Of a stretch of 64,000 bases of DNA, positions 1-8,710 are shown one piece after another. The position numbers and the translations under genes were made by a program. Source of the DNA: Allomuricauda sp. (GTDB taxonomy: Bacteria > Bacteroidota > Bacteroidia > Flavobacteriales > Flavobacteriaceae); assembly GCF_002699205.1 (NCBI RefSeq), contig NZ_PABT01000013.1, positions 1 through 64,000 on the forward strand, read 5' to 3'. The notes under the pieces were generated by a model, which was given only the letters and a program-made list of their open reading frames with translations, was not told where the DNA came from and searched no databases. Numbering within the stretch: the first letter of the stretch is position 1; each line of letters opens with the position of its first letter.

Positions 1-24
1 GTGCAAATATTTAAAATTAGACAA

Positions 25-56
25 AAAATTAGCGGGGGCATGCCCCCGCTAATTTT
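25..56. terminator. Perfect 32-bp palindrome, bidirectional terminator
   Basis: AAAATT, AGCGGGGGCA and their exact complements form an uninterrupted 16+16 dyad with a GC-rich core and A/T tails on both sides. It ends one base before the stop codon of the leftward ATPase gene, so it can terminate that gene and any gene entering from the left. Confidence 0.85.
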
Positions 57-2294
57 CTATTTACACACTTTATGAGATAGTCTTCCTTCAAATTTCGATT
101 TCACAAAGTTGATTAGAACGTTACATCCTTTTTGGATCATTTCATCTGTGTAAGCTATTTGACTCCTTACACCCCCATGTGACCCATCATGCATCAAGGA
201 ATATATAAATTCATTATCTCCCAATAATTCATTATTCTCACAATAGTCTTGCAAAAGTTTATCTGGAGCTTCAAACTTATTAATGGTTTCTAGAACATGC
301 CTAACAGAGTTTGGAGTAGTATGTGAGGGTTTACCTCCATTTGCTACATTATAAACATCTCTCAAATGCTCTTCATATGGCATAACTAATTGTCTAGACA
401 ATTTCAGCAACTTTTGATTTGCAAGCATTAGAGGAATGTCAATAATCTTATTTCTTATTAAAATACTCATAAATTCAAGATTATGAGTCATAACAATAAA
501 CCTAACCCTTTCTACATCCAATGTTTTATGAAGATTCCTGATTGTTTGAGAAATTGCATACACATAATGAAAATCTAAACTTGAAATAGGGTCATCTATT
601 ACAAAAAACAATTTATCATAATCTTCATCTCGATTAACCACTTTGTGAACATCAGCAAGATAATGGCAAAATGCCACTATGCTCTTTTCTCCATCACTTA
701 ATACATCAGTTGCATTATCCGTTAAAGTGTGCTTATTGAATTTAAAACAAAAATCATCATCAATACTATATTTGTTTCCAAAAAAGTTTTTCAAATGCTT
801 TTTCAGACTTTCTAAAACTTTGGCCTTCTTACTTACTCTTTCTTGACTTTCCTTATTGCTTATTTCGGATTCTAAATCTTTTTTTTCAGAATTTAAAGAC
901 TTGATTTTATCAATTAGCGTTTTCTGTTCCTTTCTGGTTTTAATATACATTGCCTTACACAAACGTCTATTAATCTCAAGTTTCTCTGATTTTAGATTAT
1001 CTTTCTTAAGATTATAGTCCTTTATAATTTTATTATTGATGCTTTCATTTTCATCAAATTCTTCAACCTGTTTTTTTATAAGCCCCAAATGTTCCTCAAA
1101 TTCTTCTCTTTTTATTTGTAGTTCAATGTCGTTGAGTTTTATTCCCAGAAGTTTTTTTAATTCTGTAAGATTTTGAGAAAGTTCAATTTTATTTGGCTCT
1201 ACCAATTCTTGGTCAGAAATAGAAGGAATATATTTTTTGTTTAAATCAAAGACCTTTTTTGTTCTTATAAACAATGTATCATCGGCTTGTAAATTTTTGT
1301 CAAATGAATTTATAAAATTAATAGCTTTTTTAATGTCTGCATTTACCCGTGCCTCAGAATCTTCTAAATACTCATTGTATCTTTTTATCAATTCAATTGC
1401 TTCATCCATTAGGAGTTGTTCACAAAATGGGCATTCAGTTTCATTTCCAAGGTTATTTGAAAGCAATTTTAAACCTGACTCTACGAAGTCTTGTTTTGAC
1501 AATACATTATCCTTAAAGGATTGTGCGATCTCACTTTTAGTATATTTTGTTACTAATAACGTTTCTATAAAATCTAGAAAATCAGATTTTGAAATGTATT
1601 TTATCTCCTGAATATCTTTTAGGTCATCAGGAGTACTTGAAAGAACCTTATTAGATTCAACTAAATATTCGTATGTTTTATTTTCAACATAATCTAAATC
1701 TCCATCATAAACATTCCTAGCACTGAATTTATATTCTTTAGTCCCTTTATTAATTTTCTGCTTGTCAAGTTCTTTTTTTGCATCCTTTACAGCATCTACT
1801 AAGATTTTGGAACCATTTTGTATTTCATTAACCAGTAATTCGACCTTTTTCTTCTCTTTTGTCAAATCTATCTTCGTCTTACCTAAGATATACCCCTCTA
1901 TCTCACCGCTTGGTTGATATTTTAATTCTTCTATGTTCTCTTTTACATAATCACTATTGAAAACATGAAAATTATATCCAGTATCATTTCTGATTTTGGC
2001 AATTTGATCTTTTACAAAATTTATGCTTAAAGTTTTATGAATTGTAGTGTTTTCTTGCTGCTCACTAATTTTCAACTTAAAATGCCCCTGAGACTGGTTT
2101 ATCGTTAAAATCTTGTTTACGTGCTCAGCATCATTATTCTCAATTAATCTGAATGCGCGACTCAAAAATGTTTTGCCAGTACCATTATTTGCAAAAATTC
2201 CAAGCTTTAGCTTACTCATGGGAAATGAATCCTCCAAGCCTAAGTGAGGACCCAAGTTATTGGCTTCAATTTTTGTTAAGATGTTTTTGGCCAT
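57..2294 (-). CDS. RloC/PrrC-like AAA ATPase, probable anticodon nuclease
   Basis: 745 residues. Seen: an ABC/SMC-type ATPase head split by a long coiled coil. The Walker A is of the AxNGxGKT type (residues 35-42). A CPFC motif (288-291) near the coiled-coil apex resembles a zinc hook. The ABC signature LSDGEKS is at 532-538, Walker B LFFVIDD at 562-568 and an H-loop His at 604. The last 80 residues hold an RxxxE pair (R665, E669), then His 702 and 706 in a DGSHGG context. Known: PrrC and RloC anticodon nucleases use an Arg-xxx-Glu...His triad about 36 residues long, and RloC adds a zinc hook. Inferred: a stand-alone RloC-like tRNA-cleaving defence protein. No type I restriction genes lie to its right; the left side is outside the window. 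The gene is visibly AT-richer than its neighbours, which suggests transfer. Alternative: a related AAA_13 ATPase with another effector activity. Confidence 0.75.
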   Translation of the reverse strand: MAKNILTKIEANNLGPHLGLEDSFPMSKLKLGIFANNGTGKTFLSRAFRLIENNDAEHVNKILTINQSQGHFKLKISEQQENTTIHKTLSINFVKDQIAKIRNDTGYNFHVFNSDYVKENIEELKYQPSGEIEGYILGKTKIDLTKEKKKVELLVNEIQNGSKILVDAVKDAKKELDKQKINKGTKEYKFSARNVYDGDLDYVENKTYEYLVESNKVLSSTPDDLKDIQEIKYISKSDFLDFIETLLVTKYTKSEIAQSFKDNVLSKQDFVESGLKLLSNNLGNETECPFCEQLLMDEAIELIKRYNEYLEDSEARVNADIKKAINFINSFDKNLQADDTLFIRTKKVFDLNKKYIPSISDQELVEPNKIELSQNLTELKKLLGIKLNDIELQIKREEFEEHLGLIKKQVEEFDENESINNKIIKDYNLKKDNLKSEKLEINRRLCKAMYIKTRKEQKTLIDKIKSLNSEKKDLESEISNKESQERVSKKAKVLESLKKHLKNFFGNKYSIDDDFCFKFNKHTLTDNATDVLSDGEKSIVAFCHYLADVHKVVNRDEDYDKLFFVIDDPISSLDFHYVYAISQTIRNLHKTLDVERVRFIVMTHNLEFMSILIRNKIIDIPLMLANQKLLKLSRQLVMPYEEHLRDVYNVANGGKPSHTTPNSVRHVLETINKFEAPDKLLQDYCENNELLGDNEFIYSLMHDGSHGGVRSQIAYTDEMIQKGCNVLINFVKSKFEGRLSHKVCK

Positions 2295-2395
2295 TATTCT
2301 ATATTGGTTGATTTATAGCGGAAATATACGATGGGAGAACTATTCCAAATATATAATATTTAACACGTAACCAATTACAGAAATACGTAACCCCA

Positions 2396-2420
2396 CAAAA
2401 AAAAGCCCTAAAGGGCTTTC
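2396..2420 (-). terminator. Rho-independent terminator
   Basis: On the minus strand, AAGCCC TTTA GGGCTT is followed by a run of about nine T. It lies 36 bp past the DUF302 gene and ends the leftward AraC/DUF302 transcription. Confidence 0.85.
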
Positions 2421-2455
2421 TTCAACTTACGTAAATATCCTATACATCTATAACC

Positions 2456-2833
2456 CTAAAAAGCAACCATCCCCTGCACCCGTTCCAACAGTTCGGCTGC
2501 CATTTCAGCATCCAACATATACCCCTGTAAGCTGCCCACAGGGTTTTTAAAACTCAGTTGGGTGGTTTGGGCATCAATTTCTTGTAATACCAGTTTTAAG
2601 GGAATATCGTTTATGGCCAAGGGGTCGTTCTCCATAATCTCCGCAATGTATTTGGGCTCAAAAAAGAGCAGTTGCCGCAGTTGGGGTATGGCTACACCAT
2701 GTTTGGCCACAATGGCCTGGGTGTCTATCTCGTGCAGGAGTATAAAACCGTGCGCTACAATGCGTTTTTTCAAGGTTTCGTACACCTGCCCAAAGGGCAG
2801 CGGTAAGGTCTGGTGGGATACATGTGCTTTCAT
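2456..2833 (-). CDS. DUF302 domain protein
   Basis: 125 residues covering one DUF302 domain. Seen: an early helix, an ID...A..HG segment, a central FFEPK strand replacing the usual FGNP, an LPLK segment, and a late NPVGSLQGY stretch. There is no signal peptide or membrane segment, so it is likely cytoplasmic. The biochemical role of DUF302 is unknown; the domain is often found beside redox or stress genes. It follows the AraC regulator by 10 bp, so the two are probably co-transcribed and it is a likely target or partner of that regulator. Confidence 0.75.
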   Translation of the reverse strand: MKAHVSHQTLPLPFGQVYETLKKRIVAHGFILLHEIDTQAIVAKHGVAIPQLRQLLFFEPKYIAEIMENDPLAINDIPLKLVLQEIDAQTTQLSFKNPVGSLQGYMLDAEMAAELLERVQGMVAF

Positions 2834-2842
2834 AAATAGGGT

Positions 2843-3727
2843 TTACGCGGAGGCGGCACGGGCAAAACCCACGGTCTCGCGATAGGTTTTGGGCGAGATT
2901 TCGGCATTGTTCTTAAAAAAGCGGCTAAAGTAGTGCTCATCATCATACCCCAGGTCGTAGGCAATCTCCTTGACCGTTTTGTTGGTGAGGTACAGCTCCC
3001 GCTTGGCCTCAATAATGATCCGTTCACTGATCAGGTTGGTCATGGTCTTGTTAAAATGGTTTTTGGTCATTTTGGCCAAGGCCTTGGGGCTAATGTTCAA
3101 AAGATCGGCATACTCCCCGGCGGAGTGTTTGGTCTTGTAGTGGGTCTCTATCAGGTTTTTGAGCTTTTGGAGGATAAAGGGCTCCTTTTCGTCCGAGGTG
3201 CCTGCCAAGGCATCGGGCTGTTGCTTTGCCTTGGCGCGGGAGGCCGTGATCAAAAATATTTTAAGATAGGAGACCAACAGCTCGTACTGCGCCAGTTCCG
3301 ATTTCTGCACCTCGGTGTACATCTGCCGTATCACCAAGTCCAACTCCTTTTGGATATCTTCTGTAACCCGAAGCAAGGGCGGGCTGTATATATTGTTGAA
3401 GAGTACCCCGTTGCAGGCCACTTGTTCGTGGTGCTTGTGGATGCAGAAAAAATCGGGGTGAAAATTCAACTCCACACCCTCCAACGGTGCTTCCTCGGTG
3501 ATGGTAAAAGGTTGGTAGGGCGTTACGGCAAATAGGGTGTTTGGTGTAAATGCATACTCCGAAAAGTCCACTTGGGCAGTGCCCCTCCCCTTTTTTATCC
3601 AGATCAAGGAATAGTAATTGAACCGGTGTGTATCGCAAAACTGGCAGCTATCCTCAAAAGTGGAGAGTTTAAAGGCCAGGTTTCCGGTTTGTTCGTCGAT
3701 GAGTGTGTTGGTGTTGTAGATCTCCAT
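2843..3727 (-). CDS. AraC family transcriptional regulator
   Basis: 294 residues. The N-terminal ~150 residues look like the AraC cupin-type sensing domain (YYSLIWIKKGRG, ITEEAPLEGVELNF). The C-terminal ~100 residues form a complete double helix-turn-helix: the first HTH is around residues 200-225 (YADLLNISPKALAKM) and the second around 250-275, with the classic LGYDDEHYFSRFFK motif and a PKTYRE end. Its ligand is unknown. It lies within a leftward series (CMD, YHS, SnoaL-like, AraC, DUF302) and probably controls some of these genes. The 76 bp upstream hold degenerate short repeats but no clear operator. Confidence 0.9.
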   Translation of the reverse strand: MEIYNTNTLIDEQTGNLAFKLSTFEDSCQFCDTHRFNYYSLIWIKKGRGTAQVDFSEYAFTPNTLFAVTPYQPFTITEEAPLEGVELNFHPDFFCIHKHHEQVACNGVLFNNIYSPPLLRVTEDIQKELDLVIRQMYTEVQKSELAQYELLVSYLKIFLITASRAKAKQQPDALAGTSDEKEPFILQKLKNLIETHYKTKHSAGEYADLLNISPKALAKMTKNHFNKTMTNLISERIIIEAKRELYLTNKTVKEIAYDLGYDDEHYFSRFFKNNAEISPKTYRETVGFARAASA

Positions 3728-3803
3728 ATATGTTCGGTTATCAGTGGTCAGTTGTCAGGATTTAGTAATTAGAAATCTGATGTCTGAAATCTGAATTCCA
3801 TGA

Positions 3804-4220
3804 TCAAAGTCGTCTTTCGGTTTCGTCTATTGGCAGATCGTTGATACTGGCATAGCGTTTCTGCATGAGCCCGTGCTCGTTGAACTCCCAATTTTCGTTT
3901 CCATATGCGCGAATCCACGCTCCTTCGGCATTCTGGTATTCATATTCAAAACGAACTGCAATCTTATTGTCGGTAAAGGCCCACAATTCCTTTCTTAATT
4001 TGTAATTTTTTTCTTTTTGCCACTTTTCGGTCAAAAAGGAAACTACTTCTTCACGACCGTTCACAAACTGGGATCGGTTGCGCCATTCAGTGTCCACTGT
4101 GTAGGCTTTGCTCACTTTTTCGGGGTCTTGGCTGTTCCAGGCATCTTCTGACAATTGTACTTTTTCCCTTGCAGTTTCCTCAGTAAAGGGTGGCAACGGA
4201 TATTTTTTTTCTATGTCCAT
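3804..4220 (-). CDS. DUF1348 / SnoaL-like (NTF2 fold) protein
   Basis: 138 residues. Seen: [20 protein letters not shown] and a [14 protein letters not shown] segment, then [21 protein letters not shown], the pattern of the DUF1348 family in the NTF2-like superfamily. These are small cone-shaped proteins that often bind or isomerise small hydrophobic molecules, but no reaction is known for this group. There is no signal peptide. It stands between the YHS and AraC genes on the same strand and may share their regulation. Confidence 0.8.
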   Translation of the reverse strand: MDIEKKYPLPPFTEETAREKVQLSEDAWNSQDPEKVSKAYTVDTEWRNRSQFVNGREEVVSFLTEKWQKEKNYKLRKELWAFTDNKIAVRFEYEYQNAEGAWIRAYGNENWEFNEHGLMQKRYASINDLPIDETERRL

Positions 4221-4290
4221 GGTTATGATTTTTTTACATTGAAAAAGGGCAGGACCTATGGCGGGGCCCTACCCTATTGGCTAATTAAAA

Positions 4291-4758
4291 CTATTTACTG
4301 TTTTTCACCTTGGGCCATTTGGCGTGTGCCGCCGTTTTCAGCTCCGTAGTGCGTTGTGCCCAGTCTTCGTAGGTATTGAAAGGCTTCCCGTTGAAGGGTC
4401 CGTTGAAGAACAGGTACAATTTTCCATCAGCTATATCAAAAGTTTCCGGGTTGATGGGAAACTTGGCATCCTTTGCCCCTACACCCCAAGCGCAGTAGCC
4501 ATCAAATTGGGGCAAATAGCTCTTTGGGGATTTTTTAAAGGCATTTTGATTCGCCTTGCTCACAAAGTAATAGGTTGCCCCATTATGTTGCACGGCGTAG
4601 CTTTTGCTTCCTCGCTGTGCTGTCCCGGAAAAATAGGATACCACATCGTAGCCACCAATGGCAAGACCATTATCGTCCACCGGAGGAGTTTGTGCCTGTA
4701 CACTTATGGTCGCGAACAATGCGAATGCCACAAGAAAAAGATTTCTAAACGTTTTCAT
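4291..4758 (-). CDS. Secreted YHS domain protein
   Basis: 155 residues. The first ~22 are a signal peptide ending VQAQ, so the protein is exported. The rest is a YHS-type domain: GGYDVVSYF near residue 40, a short Y..QHNGATYYFVSKAN strand-turn-strand, then a YLPQFDGYCAWGV segment. YHS domains are small, often metal-linked modules found in copper ATPases and oxygenase systems; stand-alone periplasmic ones are common in flavobacteria and have no assigned role. It lies 23 bp after the CMD gene, probably in the same transcript. Confidence 0.8.
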   Translation of the reverse strand: MKTFRNLFLVAFALFATISVQAQTPPVDDNGLAIGGYDVVSYFSGTAQRGSKSYAVQHNGATYYFVSKANQNAFKKSPKSYLPQFDGYCAWGVGAKDAKFPINPETFDIADGKLYLFFNGPFNGKPFNTYEDWAQRTTELKTAAHAKWPKVKNSK

Positions 4759-4781
4759 TTGTAATTGTATTTAAGGGTTAA

Positions 4782-5327
4782 TTATACCGTAGCGGCTTCC
4801 ACTACTGGGAAATCGATATCGGTATTGGCTGTATTGTTGAAATAATTGGTGAAGATGTTCAAGGCTACGTGTGCCACGATCTCACCTACGGCACCATCTG
4901 AATAGCCCGCCGCTTTTACGGTTTCCACATCTTCATCGGAAACGCGTCCGTTTTTGTTGATCAACGTTTTTGCAAACTGAAGCGTAGCAGCGATTTTTGG
5001 GTCGTTGTTGATAGCCTCTCTTGCGGATTGCAAGGTGTCGGTATCGATACCTACCAGTTTTTCACCGATAAATGAGTGGGCGGATAGGCAATAGTTACAG
5101 GCGTTGGATTCTGCTACGGTCAGGGCCAATAGTTCACCCAATTTTCCACCCAACGACCCTTTGCCCAAAATATCGCTTAGGTTCAAGTAGCCTTCCAAAA
5201 CCACTGAGGAGTTCCCCATGGTTCTCATCATATTGGGAACCATGCCCAATTTACCTTGGATGCCTTCAAATAATTCTTTTGATCTTCCGGTTGCTTCCTT
5301 TGAATCTAATGCTTGTAAACGTGTCAT
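4782..5327 (-). CDS. Carboxymuconolactone decarboxylase-family (AhpD-like) protein
   Basis: With the start at 5327 (beginning MTRLQALD) it has 181 residues. The redox motif CNYCLSAH gives Cys77, Cys80 and His84, the AhpD-type CxxC...H arrangement, followed by family-typical helices (GEIVAHVALNIFTNYFN). This predicts a peroxidase-like or thiol-dependent reductase rather than a true decarboxylase. An upstream ATG at 5363 would add 12 residues. The chosen start gives the same Cys/His numbering as the second CMD gene at 38201. It is first in the leftward stress-like cluster and directly adjoins the 165-bp repeat array. Confidence 0.82.
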   Translation of the reverse strand: MTRLQALDSKEATGRSKELFEGIQGKLGMVPNMMRTMGNSSVVLEGYLNLSDILGKGSLGGKLGELLALTVAESNACNYCLSAHSFIGEKLVGIDTDTLQSAREAINNDPKIAATLQFAKTLINKNGRVSDEDVETVKAAGYSDGAVGEIVAHVALNIFTNYFNNTANTDIDFPVVEAATV

Positions 5328-5428
5328 AACTTTCTGTTTTTTTATGAATAATTCGTTTGTCAATTTTTGACTTTACAAAGGTGCAGTGATGTAGACTGGG
5401 ATAAAATGGACAGATGTCGCAACTCCTT

Positions 5429-6090
5429 GGACAATTTTCCCTTTGGAAATTGAAAGCATTGAATATCAAGCAAAAACATCGAGATGCGTCATTCTGAATT
5501 CATTTCAGAATCCCATCATGGTTTTGAGCAAATCAATATGAGAACCTGAAACAAGTACAGGTTGACGAAAACTACCTCCTTGGATATCCTTCTCGGACAA
5601 TTTTCCCTTTGGAAATTGAAAGCATTGAATATCAATCAAAAACATTGAGATGCGTCATTCTGAATTCATTTCAGAATCCCATCAAAGTTTTGAGCAATCA
5701 TCATGAGAACCTGAAACAAGTTCAGGTTGACGAAAACTACCTCCTTGGATATCCTTCTCGGACAATTTTCCCTTTGGAAATTGAAAGCATTGAATATCAA
5801 GTAAAAACATTGAGATGCGTCATTCTGAATTCATTTCAGAATCCCATCATAGTTTTGAGCAATCATTATGAGAACCTGAAACAAGTTCAGGTTGACGAAA
5901 ACTACCTCCTTGGATATCCTTCTCGGACATTTTTCCCTTTGGAAATTGAAAGCATTGAATATCAAGCAAAAACATTGAGATGCGTCATTCTGAATTCATT
6001 TCAGAATCCCATCATGGTTTTGAGCAAATCATTATGAGAACCTGAAACAAGTTCAGGTTGACGAAAACTACCTCCTTGGATATCCTTTTC
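5429..6090. repeat. Four tandem ~165-bp units, each with an 80-bp palindromic core
   Basis: Units start at 5429, 5595, 5760 and 5925, with a partial fifth at 6091. Each has an ~85-bp spacer (beginning GGACAATTTTCCCTTTGG) and a core at 5487-5567, 5653-5732, 5818-5897 and 5983-6063. A core starts CGTCA and ends TGACG. Inside are two hairpins: ATTCTGAA/TTCAGAAT and CCTGAA/TTCAGG. The same core occurs singly at 27351-27429. The units differ at only a few bases, so the amplification is recent. The ~870-bp gap between the CMD gene and the 39-residue gene holds nothing else I can support. Confidence 0.95.
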
Positions 6091-6240
6091 GGACATTTTT
6101 CGTTTTCAACCTATTTTTTAGCCCCTGTTTTTGCAATCCATACATCCATATACACCATTCATCAATTGAAACAGGATATTTATCAATTTGCTACGTAATA
6201 TAATTGCATATTGTGTAGCTTGCCTTACAAATACGAGAAT

Positions 6241-6360
6241 ATGACTACACTTGAAACTATAAATGCCTTACAGATATTTTGTCTGGTTATGTCCGGAATC
6301 ATTATTTTTCTGGCAGGTTGGTTGGTTGGAGCGGAGTGGGGCAAAAGAAACAGGATTTAG
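6241..6360 (+). CDS. 39-residue single-span membrane protein
   Basis: ATG to TAG, 39 residues beginning MTTLETINALQ. One hydrophobic stretch (about residues 11-30, ending FLAGWLVG) is followed by a positively charged tail EWGKRNRI, which predicts a single membrane span with the C-terminus inside. No family is recognised. It stands alone after the repeat array and 60 bp before the next rightward gene. Support is the clean membrane-protein pattern only. Confidence 0.5.
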   Translation: MTTLETINALQIFCLVMSGIIIFLAGWLVGAEWGKRNRI

Positions 6361-6420
6361 GGCAATAGAGCGATCATATTGTCGTTACTCCCAAACCAAC
6401 CTACTTAAACCTACAAGGCT

Positions 6421-6783
6421 ATGTTTTGGAGAGACTCCAACATAGAGTGCATTTTGGCCTACTTTGGCGACCAACAGTTCACGGTAAGAATAGATAAGCT
6501 CCGTACCGGAGAAATCCGATACCTGTGTTGGCGCAAAAGCAATAGCATCTTGGAAAGACCAAGTTTGATCTTGCGCCATGGCAAAATCTCCGAAACGTCC
6601 AAGGATAGGACAGCGTATGTTTTTCACCACAACGATTGCACTTTTACCATAGAACGCATTGTTCCCAAAATGGAAGGTGCGCCCAATTACTTTTTTATAG
6701 AGGTTACGGACAGTGTCCAAAAAAAAAGTACCTGGAAAATGGAACAAATGCCCATTCCCAAGTACTTTCAAAATAATTTCTAA
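6421..6783 (+). CDS. Conserved hypothetical protein, beta-rich
   Basis: 120 residues. Alternating strands (QQFTVRIDKLRTGEIRYLCW, then SLILRHGKI, then AYVFHHNDCTFTIERIV) resemble a small flavobacterial protein family of unknown function with an RI...G.IRY.SW...PDLVL pattern. There is no signal peptide or membrane segment. An opposite-strand reading frame over the same bases lacks such order. Its stop is a few bases before the end of the convergent sugar-dehydrogenase gene. Confidence 0.55.
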   Translation: MFWRDSNIECILAYFGDQQFTVRIDKLRTGEIRYLCWRKSNSILERPSLILRHGKISETSKDRTAYVFHHNDCTFTIERIVPKMEGAPNYFFIEVTDSVQKKSTWKMEQMPIPKYFQNNF

Positions 6784-6789
6784 GACAAT

Positions 6790-7992
6790 TTAACCGTTGT
6801 AGGTCACACGGTAAATGGCGTTCCCCTCATCATCGGAGATCAATAAGGAGCCATCTTCCAAGAACAATAGATCCACCGGTCTACCAAAAGCCTCTTGCGA
6901 TTCTTCATCCAACCAACCGTCTATAAAGGGTTCATAACTTACGGCCTCTCCATTTTCCAGTTTCACCAAGGTGACCCTGTATCCTGATTTGGAGGAACGG
7001 TTCCACGAACCATGCTCCGCCAAAAAGGCATGGCCCCGATAGGCTTCCGGAAACATGGGGCCCTTTCCAAATTTCACACCCAAAGCGGCCACGTGGGCGT
7101 CCAAGGGCTGCACCGGGGGCACAAAATCGGAACATGGCCGTTGATCACCATACTCCGGGTCTTTTATGATCCCGCCGTGACAATAGGGATAGCCAAAATG
7201 TTGACCGATTTCCGTGAGCCTGTTCAACTCCCCGGGAGGAACATCATCTCCCAGCATATCCCTGCCGTTATCTGTGAACCAGAGTTCGTTGGTTTCCGGG
7301 TGCCATGTAAAGCCCACTGTATTTCGTATGCCGTGCGCCACAATCTCCCTGTTACTGCCATCAGGATCCATTCTGGTGATGGAGGCATAACGCTTGTCCA
7401 CCACAGCGCTATCGCAGATATTGCAGGGCGCCCCTACGGGAACGTACAATTTATCGTCGGGGCCAAAGGCAATGTACTTCCACCCGTGGTGAAACTCCGT
7501 TGGGTAATCGTCATAGATCAATTCGGGTTCCTCGGGGTTCTCCAATTGCGACTCAATGTTGGCGTACTTGAACAAACGGCTCACGGCCGCCACATACAAT
7601 GCGCCATCTTTGAAGGCCACGCCGTTGGGCTGCTCTAGACCTTCGGCAATCGTATAGGTCTCATCCGCCTTGTAATCGCCATCGGTGTCTTTTACGGCAT
7701 ATACCTTACCCTCGTTCCGCGTGCCCACAAAAAGGGTCCCATCGGCTCCCATGGCCATGGAACGTGCGCCTTCCAGGTTCTCCGCATATACATCAATACT
7801 AAATCCTTCGGGAAGGTTAAGACGGTCCAAGGGCAAAGTAGTGGATGGTGTTGGCGTTGCCACTTCCCCGTTTTCCCCGGCTTCTTCCGTGGTTTTTTCA
7901 TTTTTGCTTTCTTTTTTTCCGTTACATGCAAGAAAAGTCATGGAAAGTGACAGCATCAATATTGACCTTAAGGTCAAAGTGTACATTTTCAT
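6790..7992 (-). CDS. PQQ-type sugar dehydrogenase lipoprotein
   Basis: 400 residues. A lipoprotein signal peptide (SLSMTFLAC, Cys at ~23) is followed by a low-complexity Thr/Glu/Pro linker. The remainder is a six-bladed propeller of the soluble glucose/sorbosone dehydrogenase type: LPEGFSIDVYAENLEGARSM, then EFHHGWKYIAFGPDDKLYV, a HGIRNTVGFTWHP segment, WFTDNGRDMLGDD and a final FLAEHGSWNRS. These match the GSDH family that oxidises sugars or aldehydes with PQQ. The substrate is unknown, and PQQ synthesis genes are not seen here. It is predicted to be membrane-anchored in the periplasm or at the surface. Confidence 0.85.
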   Translation of the reverse strand: MKMYTLTLRSILMLSLSMTFLACNGKKESKNEKTTEEAGENGEVATPTPSTTLPLDRLNLPEGFSIDVYAENLEGARSMAMGADGTLFVGTRNEGKVYAVKDTDGDYKADETYTIAEGLEQPNGVAFKDGALYVAAVSRLFKYANIESQLENPEEPELIYDDYPTEFHHGWKYIAFGPDDKLYVPVGAPCNICDSAVVDKRYASITRMDPDGSNREIVAHGIRNTVGFTWHPETNELWFTDNGRDMLGDDVPPGELNRLTEIGQHFGYPYCHGGIIKDPEYGDQRPCSDFVPPVQPLDAHVAALGVKFGKGPMFPEAYRGHAFLAEHGSWNRSSKSGYRVTLVKLENGEAVSYEPFIDGWLDEESQEAFGRPVDLLFLEDGSLLISDDEGNAIYRVTYNG

Positions 7993-8087
7993 CGTGATTG
8001 TTTAGGTATTTTGGTTTCTGAACCCATAAAACTATGATAAAATCATGGAAACCTCATGGCAATAGTTTTTTTCTTTTGAAGTGCCCC

Positions 8088-8642
8088 CTACTCTTTTTTG
8101 TATTCGGAAAGAATGCCCTGGTACCACATAATTGTTCGTTGGGTACTCGAAACGGTGAGCCTGGCCGTGCCATTGGGGTACAATTGCGCAATGACCTGAT
8201 ACCCTTCGGATTTTTCACTTATTGAGAAACGCATGGTTTGTCCGTCCCCTTTTTTATTGGGAGAAAAGGAGAGTTCTTTTGGAATCCCCTTGAATATAAT
8301 TCCAGTTTTGTTCTGATTATAGGAGCCTCCCATCCTACGCTCCCCAAAAAAAGGAAGATCGGCCATAACGCTATCGCCCACCATACGGAAATACCCACCG
8401 GTCCCAGAAATATCGATCCTACTGGCATTACTTCCCGGAGGTAGCAATCCTGCGTTGGCAATACTGTTCAAACTTTGCGAAGCCATCGGTTGGGCCCATT
8501 TGGCCTGGATCTCAAAATGCTTGTTGGAAATCATATTTTCCAAGGCGGCAATTTCTTCCGGAGTCGCCTTGCTCTTGCTTGATGCACACGCTACGGAGAT
8601 CAGCAATAAAAAGTATGCCCCAATTTTTATTATCGCCTTCAT
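8088..8642 (-). CDS. DUF4251 lipoprotein
   Basis: 184 residues from the ATG at 8642, chosen because it gives a direct lipoprotein signal peptide (MKAIIKIG...LLISVAC); an in-frame ATG at 8699 would put 19 unlikely residues in front. The body carries DUF4251 features: NKHFEIQAKWAQPM near the start, SRIDISGTGGYFRMVGDSV, ADLPFFGERRMG and a terminal IMWYQGIL. DUF4251 proteins are Bacteroidetes-specific lipoproteins of unknown function. Confidence 0.8.
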   Translation of the reverse strand: MKAIIKIGAYFLLLISVACASSKSKATPEEIAALENMISNKHFEIQAKWAQPMASQSLNSIANAGLLPPGSNASRIDISGTGGYFRMVGDSVMADLPFFGERRMGGSYNQNKTGIIFKGIPKELSFSPNKKGDGQTMRFSISEKSEGYQVIAQLYPNGTARLTVSSTQRTIMWYQGILSEYKKE

Positions 8643-8710
8643 CGGTTTGATTGTTAACTTCTTACAAGTTACAAAATTGTTTAACCAAATCCGAGACAAA
8701 TAACGGTGCC

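Noticed and set aside
5609..6037. Open frame encoding three 55-residue repeats
   Set aside because: It is a by-product of the 165-bp DNA repeat unit being divisible by three; the bases follow palindromic repeat constraints and no protein-like pattern is present.
5429..6090. CRISPR array
   Set aside because: The units are ~165 bp and the intervening sequences are also repeated, whereas CRISPR spacers must differ. No cas genes are near.
6385..6771. Leftward 128-residue frame opposite the 6421-6783 gene
   Set aside because: It has no ordered motif, and the rightward protein on the same bases has a family-like beta pattern.
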